Below are positions 49,921 through 60,226 of a stretch of DNA of 64,000 nt, piece after piece. Position 1 is the first letter of the stretch. Every line of letters starts with the position of its first letter. The notes beneath the pieces are model-generated. The model saw nothing but the letters and a program-made list of their open reading frames with translations, did no database searches and was not told the DNA's origin. Position numbers and translations under genes: made by a program. This DNA is from Paramyrothecium sp. XJ0827 (Eukaryota; Ascomycota; Sordariomycetes; Hypocreales; Stachybotryaceae), in NCBI GenBank assembly GCA_020881915.1, contig JAJFPB010000001.1:2604001-2668000 (forward strand), written 5' to 3'.

Positions 49921-50821
49921 CTTGTCGATTTGTAGTAGGATGAGTGTATTAGGTGGTGGGTATCAATCGAGGAACGTCAAAAGTCGAAGGAATAATGTTC
50001 GGAGGCCGTCAATCACTCAAACAGAATGCTCCAGCGAGTTCGAGGTCGAAGGGAGTAGACGAGTGAAGGTAGGGGATTTGCGAGACTGTCTCGCGGGTCG
50101 TCGATGCGTAAGCCGTCGTGCTAGCGCAGTCTCGAGTACTTCAACAAGAAGAAGATGGCTGGGAAAAGGAGCGAAAGCAGCAACTAATGCTGAGGACGAA
50201 AAGGACGATAAGGCAGAGCCAGCGGAAGAGGCCGTCCAGGGGATCTGATGGACGTCCGGGGGACACTAAGGAAAAAGAGTGTCGGGAAGAAGGCTTCGTC
50301 AAGGCTGAAGAAGAGGGGGGAAGAAAGAAAGGAGAAGGGAGACGAGAGATCGCAAATGGGAAAAGGATTGGTTCAAAAGTGGACGGACATGGACCAAAAA
50401 AAAAGGGAGTACTGGGTACATGGCTGGTTTTGGCTCTTACTGGCTGCGGCTGACCAGGGTGCGAGTGGGAAGTGGGAGGGGGCTTGGCAGGCTAAGCCTA
50501 GCAGCAGCATGAGGCACTAACAAGATCAAAACCAGGGGGCAAGGTACCGTACATTTTTCAACGGCAGACGGCTGGGCACCCTGCCTCAGGTACCATGTAC
50601 AGTTTAGGAGTTGGTGATGGGAATGAGGCACGGCGCATCACTTTAGAAGGGTGCGAAAGAGGCGTAGTACAGGGTTTCGGTTCAAAAGACGAAGATGGCC
50701 TACCCGCCATTCGTAGAGGGCTCTGGTAGGGCAGCAAGCGATGGCGATTGTCACTGGACGGAATTGGACGAATCCCGTTGGGAGGATGTCTGCAGTACGA
50801 AAACGATATATCTTAGTTCCC

Positions 50822-50848
50822 TACCTTAAGGTAAGGTACCTTAAGGTA
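50822..50848. repeat. Two perfect TACCTTAAGGTA palindromes in tandem
   Basis: TACCTTAAGGTA occurs at 50822-50833 and again at 50837-50848, separated by AGG. Each copy is its own reverse complement. The core matches the short AAGGTA/TACCTT motif seen throughout the intergenic parts of the window. Confidence 0.9.
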
Positions 50849-53488
50849 TGTACCTCCCATGCCTTTCCCTTTCCGGGCATGTCTGCGTCGCGAAACATAG
50901 AGTGCACGGAGTACTTGGGCAACAGACAACTCGCGAATATGAGACCGTAAGGGAAGGGCATGGGTCTTCTGAAATGCTGTTGCTTGCCCGAACAACTGTA
51001 CATCGAGAACTCCCACACAGGGCAGGTCGACGGCGCCCCTGTCTGTCCAAGGGCGAAGACGGAGAAGCCAGTGCTGATATGCCAGATCATGCCGTGATCT
51101 TGCGAATAGGATGAAGGCCATATCTAACTCTCCACACACGATAGGAAAGCGGAGGGACGACAGGCCAACGTTTGATTGGAACGACCCGCGAGCCCACAAT
51201 AAAAGGTTCAGAAATTCGGATATTGCTTTAAGTCTGATTTCGCCTTAAAGAGCAAATCTAGAGAACGAGCTAGGATGCGGAATGATGCACGCGATGCGTG
51301 TATGCACTGCTTACTCTCGTATACGCTTCTGCGCGGCTCTATACGATCAATCGCGATACGATGCGATGCGCCCGAGGAGGCGATACAGTGTGATGTACAG
51401 TGAACACGTCGAGGTTAAGGTATTATCAGAAGTGGCCTAAGATAACCTAGTGTGATGATGACGATTGTCGGACCCGGTCGCCATTACTAGGAGGCAGTTT
51501 AGTGCTTTGGTCTGTGTACCTGAGACGTGTCGGATTATCGGATATAAGGCGTTCCTTTACCTCGAGTTTTTGCAGACCCAGTCAGTAAATTGTACTCGAA
51601 TTGGCCAAGATGGAAATAACGTGTCCAACAGGAGAGGTTGGTACTGGATACTTGGCTGCATCTTGCTCTTTGAGTGTCTAATATGAAATGTTTGCTGTAT
51701 GCCTTCTTCTTTTTCTTCTAGAAGGGGCCGCTTGGAATCTTCTCAATCCTCAATTGTTGGTCCATTCTCACCCACGGCCAAAGTTTACCGTCTTGTGTCA
51801 TTCTGTAGGACTGTTTGCTATGCGCATTCCTTCACAGCAACCCAGAGGCTGAGATGATACAGCTGTCAGCGCCAAGCGGCTGGTAACCCTTGGCCGAATC
51901 ACTGGTCGGCGCAAGTAGATGATGGGCCCTCTCCACCATCTCCCCTCGGCCAAGCACGAGACTGTGCCTGCGGAATGACGCACAGTGGAAGATTAACCTG
52001 ACTTTGACGAGTCCCAATTCTCATTTCCCTGGTGCTAGACCATCGGTGCCGTCTGTTCCTGTCTGCTCCCTTGGCGCGCCATCCTCAGCATGGGATTCGC
52101 CAGAGGCGGATGGGGCGTGGGCTCATTTCAGTCAGCCAAGCCCCGGAAGCCCGGGTGCCCAGCTTGACATGACGAATTCATCATGTATTCCACTTTTCCT
52201 CCTCTTCTCACTTACAGGAAGCCCGCGTTTCCGTCGGGTGCAATATCTGGGCATTGTAGCAGGATATGCCAAGGTCAAAGGACTGGAAATCGGTGTGATG
52301 AAAAGGGGACGCAAAACAAAGGCCCAGGCAGAGAGACGGCTGGCTCGTCAGACCACAGCTATCGCACTCCGTTCACGCTGCTACTGATGCGGCTGAATCA
52401 AACCTCATCAAACGGGACCCATGCGGCAGTGGCTTGAGCAGCTAAGGTTGAACGGTGAACTCTCTGGCCGGGTCGGAACTATTGTGCGTCCCGGGCTTGA
52501 GGTCCACTTCAAGCAGATGAGCAGCGAACGGACGCGCAGGCAATAGGCAATTAATTTTGGGAGGAGCACATTGCTTGAACGATGGGTCTGTTGTCCGGCG
52601 TTGGCCCACATGGCACTCCTTTGGCCAACATGCCTACACCAGCGTAGATGCCCTGATACGGGCTTCATGTGCCCAGTCTGACCGATAGGTGCTGTGTGCT
52701 GCCCCATTTGCCCTGCATCCAAAAAGGAGAAGCCGCTCGAATCTATTTCTGAACCACAAAAAGGTTTTGTCTAAAATAAAAACCGGCGACGAGAGTTTTG
52801 GGGCAACGAAGGATTTCGCTGCATGCTCGTCTATTTTGTCGGTTTCCCGAAAGAGACTAACGCATCAGCATTTAGCACCTTGCAAGCGACTGAGCCTATT
52901 GCGTCCGACCTGCGATCCACCACAGCCATTTCTTTCCCAAGAAAACGGGAATGCCCGGCATTGAGCCCGTTGCGGTTGCGGGAGAACCACAGGCGTGGGA
53001 TTGCACAAAGGTGCCCAGGGCAAAGTAGACGTCCTGCAGTACTTTGGTTGTGTTCAGGTGTGCTCTCTCCCGCGACCCATTCGTTTCTTATCCCTTCTTT
53101 CGTTCCACTTGACTTCCATGCAGGGGGTCGTCATGGCCAAAGACAAGCGCAAAGCTGCAAGCTGCAACTCGGCCTTTTCGGTTTAGCAAGAACCCATAGT
53201 CTTGATCACTATTTGTGACCCTCATTTCCTTTCCCGCACCAGCGAAGTCCAGAATGCGCAGGTACCTTGCACTCTAATACAGAAATGTCTCGCCTCAATG
53301 TGCTAGAGAAGGTACCTGGGTATGATTCGATGCATGTCGCAACGCCGCAGTGTCTCCGGTCTCTCACTACCAACGGAGCACGACCAAGTCTGATGCTCTC
53401 GTCAGCCTACCGTGCCTTGCTTGGGAGACCTCGTAGGAGCCGGGCACGCCGGCCGGCCGCCCGCCGTGAACCCCTAATTTAGAGAGTA

Positions 53489-53665
53489 GCTAGTGCCCTA
53501 GTTAGGAACCTCGTTCCACTACGGCGTGGTGAGAAAAACCAGCCAAAGGCTGAAGCGGCGTGGCGTCTCATGGCGCTGCACTAGCAACAGCAAACGTTGG
53601 CTGAAAAATAGCCCGTAGCGAAGAATCGCTTCGACGACGAGGACGTACCTTGAGCGGGCACTAGC
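53489..53665. repeat. 177-bp unit bounded by 10-bp inverted repeats, possible MITE relic
   Basis: GCTAGTGCCC at 53489-53498 and its reverse complement GGGCACTAGC at 53656-53665 bound 157 bases. Inside are small hairpins such as CGAAGAATCGCTTCG. No clear target-site duplication is visible, so it may be a chance inverted repeat. Confidence 0.3.
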
Positions 53666-54884
53666 AGCCCCAGAGTCACAGAGAAGTCTGATAGCGCACG
53701 CTACCGGATAGCTGCAACTCGGATGTGCATGATCGTCTCCCTTTGGACAATGGTCTCCCGTGCGCCCCTACCCTCTTTCCAGGTCGCACAAACCAGGTGT
53801 GTCCACGCAGCATCCCCCTATACCCCTTGCACATCGCTGTTTCGTCCGGTCTCAGCACAGCATAGGCATATGCCGAGAGGTCCTTGGTCCATCGACCCTG
53901 GTCCAGCCGGGCCCCGCTGATCCCCCTAAGCGTTCTTGAAACGTGAAAGTGCCCATAAGTCCACGTTGTTTTTTTTGGTGGTGATGTGCTTACTCTAGGG
54001 CCCCGGTCTCATCCCACGGGCATGGGTGCGAAAAGGAGCATGGTACTGTAGATGTACGCTTGTCGAAAATAGACACTGTGTTTGTCAGGCTTCCCACAGC
54101 ACCTTGTGATCGAACCACAACCGCAATCTAAGGATCGTGGGTGGCGATGCCTCATGTGCCGACGTCTGCTGTATGACAAGCCTCAGGTAAAGGTCTTTGT
54201 ATCCCGAGCCAGCGCCATCGACGCACCTTGCTTATGAACGTCTCAGACATGCACATCAGACGTGCGACTCGCGCCTCCGCAGCCGGATATTGGGCCCTTG
54301 GGAAATGGGCCGTTGAAAGAGATCGCCTAGCAGGCTAAGGTAGTCTAGTGGTATCCTTCCCGTGAGCCGGCGAGGAATCTACCTAATTGGTTGGCAGTGA
54401 GGAAAATATCGTAGGTACCGGAGCAGGAGGTGGGAAGTTCTCAACAGCCCAATGAATCCAAGGCGCTGGCTGGGGAAGCGACACATCCTTGATAGCCATG
54501 GAAAGGGCCCGTAGGCTTTGCTTGAAGATCTCCATCTCGTCGCTACTGGAGTCGCACTAACAGCCAAGACCGTTGCCTTGTATCGATACTCAGGTGGTCC
54601 TTGGCGCGCATGCACAGAGGCGCGTACACAGGACTTTCTCCAATGAGAGCCCCATAGTAGTAGTCGTCGTCAACAGCTGCTCCGTAATCCAGCCAAGCGC
54701 AGCCAAGGCAGGCCCCCGTCTGGGTGCTGGACGGCGCTGGCTCTGGTGGTGAGCTGGACTGACTGACTTCTCGTTGAGGCTACATCCGAATCGAGGATCC
54801 CGGCAGCCACGTCCCCCTGCACTTGTCCTGCCCTGGCCTGTCCGGTCCCTTTCCATGTCTTGCACCTTGCACCACTGATAGATC

Positions 54885-55010
54885 ATCGGTCGTCTTTCCA
54901 TTCGTTTTCCCCTCCTAATCCAGCTTGTTTGTTCGTTCTCTTCATCCTTTCTTAATTGTCGGCTTCGTTCATCCTCTTTGTACCTCATGCTTCCGCCTTA
55001 GCTCCGCCCA
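54885..55010 (+). promoter_or_regulatory. Pyrimidine-rich leader of the glycosyltransferase gene
   Basis: A CT-rich stretch (TTCGTTCTCTTCATCCTTTC and similar) lies just upstream of the gene starting at 55121. It is typical of fungal transcription-start regions. TTTACCTACCTTACCTCAC follows immediately before the start codon. Confidence 0.35.
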
Positions 55011-55120
55011 AGGAAGCCGATTTCGTTTCATTTCTTTGACCTATAAGCCCCGGGTGCTGGGCCCTCACATTCCTTTACCTACCTTACCTCACACGGCCTG
55101 TCTCGGGTCGAGCCTTCAAG

Positions 55121-57054
55121 ATGATGGCGCCCAACTGGAAGAGGCGCAACATCGTCATTGGCGTGTGTGTGCTTCTCATCTTCGTCGTCGCACTGTCCTC
55201 GAATCCCACTTTCGACGCAGTATGTCTCTCTCTTCTTCCTCTCTCCTCTTCCTGCGCCCATTCCTAGCCTCTTATTGGCACCTTCGTAACAAGGGCCAGG
55301 ACCGGACGCTAACAGCCATTCGCTTCGCCTTGTAGGAAAAGTTTAGGAGTATCATTCCTCACAGGCCAGCCACTACCGATGACAGCAACACGAATCTCCC
55401 CGCAGAAGGAGCGAAAGGAGAGCTCTCGAACCAAGTTAAGACCTCGCAGCTGCATTTTCTGGTTCCCGCCAGTCAGTCCAACGTCAAGCTCTGCTACAAT
55501 GTCGTCTCCGCCATCGCCAACCGCTACCCCGTTCCCATGCTGCTCGGTTGGCATGGTACCGGCCTGCTCGACGCTCACAAGACACATTTGGCCAAGCTGC
55601 GCGTCATCCAGAAGTACCTGAGGAAGCTGGAGGACCACGAGGACGACGACCTCGTCGTTATCGTCGATGGCTACGACATCATCATGCAGCTGCCCCCACA
55701 GGTCATGATTGAACGATACTTCCAGATGGTTGACAAGGCCGACAAAAGTCTCGCCGATCGTTTCAAAATCAGCGTCGACGAGGCTCGCGCTCAAGGCATC
55801 CGCCAGACCATATTCTGGGGACCTGACAAGATTTGCTGGCCCATCGACCACAACGAGCCTCGCTGCTGGGCAGTACCAAAGTCGGGTCTCGGAGACAAAG
55901 CTTTTGGCCCTAAGACGGGCAATGGCGAGATGTTCTATTCGGATCCGCGCTGGCTGAACTCGGGCACCCTGATCGGGCCCGTCGACGACGTGAGGGCACT
56001 GATTGACGCCACCATGGAGGAGATCGAGGCGACCTATGACCCGGATTACGTGCACAGCGAGTCAGACCAGTTCTATCTTGCCAACGTCTGGGGTCGCCAG
56101 GAGTATTACCGCTCCAAGACCTTCATCAACGACGGCGAAATCCCTGGAGGCGGCAAAGACAGGAGACTGCCCCACATCCGCCAGGACGACCAGCAAACCG
56201 AGTTCCATGTTTCCATCGACTATGAATCGGCCCTGTTCCAGACCAAGGCCGGCTACGAGCCATTCTTCGGCTACATGCAGTTCAACGGCGCCGATCATAC
56301 ATCTTCTCAGTCTCGCGATATATTCGAAGAGGGCGAGGATTTTGAGCCCTACGACATCCAAATGCCTCCCACCGTCGTCTCGACCATGAGCAGATTGTAC
56401 GACGACATCCCCGATGCCCACCCCGGAACCGATTCGAGTAGCTGGATCAAGACGGTCAAGCTGGGAACGAACTTCATCTCAAAGCATATTTACGCCTTGT
56501 GGCACTGCACCGGACCCAAGGAGCCCATCGACCTTGAATACCCCAAGCTTTGGTTCTTCCCCTTTGTCCGGCCTCTTATCAAGGCTGCCATCAAGTCGTC
56601 CCAACAAGGAGATTTGATCTGGTCAGAGCCTATAGATGGCCGATTATGGGCGCCCAAGACGTGGTTTCCCGACGCGGAGACATTGCAAGAACCGTATGGT
56701 GGCGCTTGGTCTGACGTCAACGGCACCACTTTTGTGCCGTGGCCAAAGGTCTGCGGAGAGTTTGAAGAGACGCTGTTCAAGGGCGACCACAAGGAGTCAC
56801 CTAAGTCTTCGGAGGAAAACAAGAAGGTGGAAGAGCCACCGAAACAAGCAGAGGAAGACAAGAAGGTGGAAGAGCCACCGAAACAAGCAGAGGAAGACAA
56901 GAAGGTGGAAGAGCCTCCCAAGCCGGTAGAGGAAGACAAGAAGGTCGAGGAGCCTCCTCAACCCGTGGAGGAAGTCGAGAAGGTTGAGGAGCCCCCCAAA
57001 CCGGTGGAGGACGAAAAAAAGGTTGAAGAGCCGCCTAAGCCGGAGGCGCCATAA
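55121..57054 (+). CDS. PLOD-like type II membrane glycosyltransferase with tandem-repeat tail
   Basis: A predicted Golgi/ER type II membrane protein with a glycosyltransferase domain like that of PLOD lysyl-hydroxylase/glycosyltransferases. Exons are 55121-55219 and 55336-57054 (116-nt intron, phase 0), giving 605 aa. A short basic cytoplasmic tail (MAPNWKRRN) leads into one hydrophobic anchor (IVIGVCVLLIFVVAL). The catalytic region has a DxD-type VIVDGYDIIMQLPP near residue 145. It is followed by RWLNSGTLIGPVDDVRALI and HSESDQFYLANVWGRQEYY, a pattern typical of this fold. The domain ends at about 510. The last 78 residues are six 13-residue repeats of KKVEEPPKxxEED; repeats 1 and 2 are identical at the DNA level. 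The acceptor is unknown. Confidence 0.82.
56821..57054 (+). repeat. 39-bp tandem repeat encoding KKVEEPP units
   Basis: Six 39-bp units in frame. Units 1 and 2 (56821-56859, 56860-56898) are identical; later units diverge at third positions and by Q/P/V changes, and the last ends in the stop codon. The first two look like a recent duplication. Confidence 0.9.
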
Positions 57055-59094
57055 TAGGCCATGAAAGCAGCACAAACACTTGATCAGCTGTATTTCAGTG
57101 GTTTGCAACACGACAAGAGATGATTTGAAAATTACACGACTATAGACTTGGAAGGGGAGGAATTTGACACCTCGCCATTACTTGTTTTCTCTGGCACATC
57201 CCGCCATCGGTAATCGTGGGGACCGGAATGCACACGAGGAAGAAAAAGACAAAAGTGTCTCGGTTGACATGCGGCATAACTCGGCGTCTAAAGGGGTTCT
57301 GGAAGGACACAAACTTCGACATTCATGTTTATTCTTTTTTTCGGCCTTCTTCTTTTCTTCTTTGTACTTTTTTCGACAAGAAGTTCGTCCTTGAGCTTGA
57401 CGAACATCACGGAGTTTCACATGGGCATTACTTTGGGACAGACTTGGATCTTGCCATTTCCACTATTACGCTGCCCTTGTGTGCGACATGGACTCGCACA
57501 CGAGTCACCAGTGTCCCGATCCATCTCAAGCAAGGGGCTACTGTTTCTGGTTTTTGTCAAGCCGCAGGTGCTTCAGACCAACCTGCTCCTGGTCATTTTG
57601 TACTCGTTATAGATATTATACCACTTTGGAGATGAATTCGAGCTATTCTGCACCAGGTCGTTATCACATGCTGGGATGATACTGGTGGTGAACGAGCGAT
57701 TTCCAGAAGCTTACCGAGTCGAGACTGAGACTGGACTACCCGTCGTCGGGTTTCATGGATGTAGCGAGAACAGGGATGAGGCCAGACATTCCAAGACAGC
57801 CGACGTCGTACCATTTGCTGATCCCCATACACTCTTTATTAACTAAGCAGTGCGTGTGATTTGCGCCTTTGCAGACCAGCTCCTTGCAGAAAGGGCAGAT
57901 CTACCTTCTGTCGTCTCAAATTTTCCACCTCTTCTCCTTGCGACGACCGAGGGAACCGTTCTGATGTAGCACACTTATCGGATGGTGCCGGACTAGGATC
58001 CTTGACCCCATTTCCCCTTCCCGTCCGCCCTTGTTTCTGTTATCGTCCGCTCCTTGTCCCCCGACTAACAGGACGGACAACAAAGTAGTCGGTACGGCAG
58101 AGCTGGAGGCCGGGCCGCGTCATTGCGTCCTCATGCTCTCCACAGAGAGATGTCGCCTCTCCTTGGCCCCTCCCCCACATCCCAGGCCCCCCTTGGACTC
58201 TGGGCGTTGGTTGTGCTTGTCAGTGCCCAAGACAAACAGGACGACGGACGCCCGTTTTGACAATGCTCCGAGCGTGCCGGTCCCCTATCCTGGCAAGTGG
58301 TGCGGCGATCAACGTTGGGGCGGATGTCCACTGCCGGTGTCTTCTTGGCCTTTTCTTTTCTCTTCTTAATTCCTCTTTCTCTTTCTCTTTTGGTGTCTTT
58401 TATCGGAGGGCAGGCATTTAAGATCGGCGCGGGCCCTTAGCTCCGCAGCAAGTCTTTCGGCCTAGGATGAAACACGGGGTCTTCGTCTGAGACTTTGGGC
58501 ATGACACCTTAAGCAGCACGCATATTTGATGGATCGCTTGCACGCTAGGCGGCACATCTTGCCCCATCAGATGCTTGTCAGATGGGCATCTTCCGCAAGT
58601 GCGGGCTTGAGAACTACTCCGTCTGAGCTAGGTATTCTGTGCACAGTAGCTCAAACGATGCTGGTACGAAGATAGTGACGACGACGATTATGAAACAAAC
58701 GCGCAATGGAGGACACATGAACAGTGATCGGTGACTTGGGCATGTAGTCGATACATATGTCGTGGACTGTGGAGACTGGGGGCTTTTGCTGTGAGCGACC
58801 ATCTGAATGGTCTCTTATCAATACAAGTGTTTATCATCTAGACTTCGTAATACTGTAGCTACCTTTTATCGACTCAATTAGATGCCCTTGGGTCGGTGTA
58901 AAGTTGTTGATCTGGCCGTCCCATCTTTGATCAATGAACGTCTTTGGCTCTTTTGCTCTGAGAACAGCTGCGTCAACATCTCAATGTGGCTTTAGAAACA
59001 TGCTAGCTCATATTTGATGCTACAAGTATTGCGCACCCATCCGCCGTAGATTGAGGCATTACTGTCTCTAGTATTACCGGTTGATCAGCCTTCG
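57055..59094. other. Intergenic tract
   Basis: About 2 kb after the glycosyltransferase. Pyrimidine-rich runs occur near 57325-57375 and 58340-58400. ORFs are short and unsupported. Confidence 0.5.
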
Positions 59095-59357
59095 TCATAG
59101 GACATGCGTGAAAGATTGACCTTCATTCTCCTTGAGCTTCCTCGTAAGCCAGCTTAACAAAACGGCACCACGGCCGACATCTTCCGGGTGCAAGACCAAG
59201 ATCTCGCTGCACTCGTTGTCGTCGTGGCGAATCCATATTCTAATCTGGCCCCGATAGTCGGTTCGAGTTGACTCCAATCCCTGTGGGAAGGTGAACGAAC
59301 ACCTTCGCGACAAACGCGTCAGGGAGTCTTCAACGCTGGCTACGACTTTGACGTTGC
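59095..59357 (-). CDS. Possible orphan terminal exon of an unknown protein
   Basis: An open frame from an acceptor-like CTAACCAG at 59365-59358 to a stop at 59095. It encodes about 86 residues with a protein-like mix: VKVVASVEDSLTRLSRRC, GQIRIWIRHDDNECSEILVL and GAVLLSWLTRKLKENEG. No family was recognised. I could not find a convincing upstream exon: the frame between 59480 and 59955 offers several short candidates (an ATG at 59955 and donor-like sites) but none joins cleanly. It may be an ORFan gene, a pseudogene or chance. Confidence 0.3.
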
Positions 59358-60226
59358 CTGGTTAGCAGTGGCTTCAAGACGAGAAACTGAATCCGAAGAT
59401 GAGGTTCCCTGAAATTAGAGAAGAGCACGCTTCCGATAACGAAACCATGGCGGTGCGGCAATTGTAGTTAGCCTTTCAAGTTGGCCAATCGTTGAGCAAA
59501 CAGCTATAGCATCCTGAATATTCGGACAATTACTGAATTTCTGACGTAGCAAGTGTCTTTGCCGGCGGATATCAGGACTGTGTTAAACATCGAATGTATG
59601 CCTACCAAAACCGACGGGCTCGACAGTCCAGACAACCAGGCCCTGGGCTGGTGTTGCCGGTGATGGAACTCGGCAGCAGGAAGCTATAACAATGACAAGT
59701 GACAGCAACACGCCCGGAAAACGGCGGCAGATGCAATTTCAACGAGTTGATGGACCACATGGCAGCGCGGGCGTCCCTGAATGCCAACCGAGTTGGTAGT
59801 GGTGAACATAGGATACCGCAGCCCCTGATGTCAACGAGACAGTCACCACGTATTTTGATCTCTACTAAAGCAACGTAGCCCGAGGAATGAATTGGACTGT
59901 TTCCAAGAACATGAAGAACGTAAAGACGACTTGAACTAACAATCATTCTAGCCATCGGTCGGTTGGTGCGTGATGCTTGGAAAACCTATGATGCCAGCCA
60001 AGTGCAATTGGTTAACGGGCTCACGACAGCTCTGCGTCAGCGCGACATCATATGCATATGTGATCACAGGCCCCGCGTGAAAACAATTGATCTCCAATAA
60101 AGTAAATGCCTTTACTCTCAGAGCTTGCGATGGACGCCTCTGCTCCATGCACCAAACACTATTCCGTCATGACAAAAGTACACAGCACTTTGGGATATCA
60201 GACTCATTTGTGGGTTTCGTCGCTAT
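59358..60226. other. Intergenic or undetermined stretch
   Basis: About 870 bases between the possible orphan exon and the F-box gene. Short minus-strand frames (for example 59602-59955) are present without domain-like sequence. Confidence 0.4.

Larger units (their letters stand above)
49921..55120. other. 5.2 kb gene-poor tract
   Basis: No coding region is supported between the transporter and the glycosyltransferase genes. Contents that stand out are the twin palindromes at 50822-50848, a stretch rich in GATGCG/ATACGAT words (51270-51400), an inverted-repeat unit (53489-53665), AAGGTA-type motifs near 53260-53325 and 54335-54420, and a CT-rich leader for the downstream gene at about 54885-55010. 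Confidence 0.5.

Noticed and set aside
56797..57111. Antisense ORF rich in Leu/Phe opposite the glycosyltransferase tail
   Set aside because: It is the mirror of the 39-bp tandem repeat and has no independent support.
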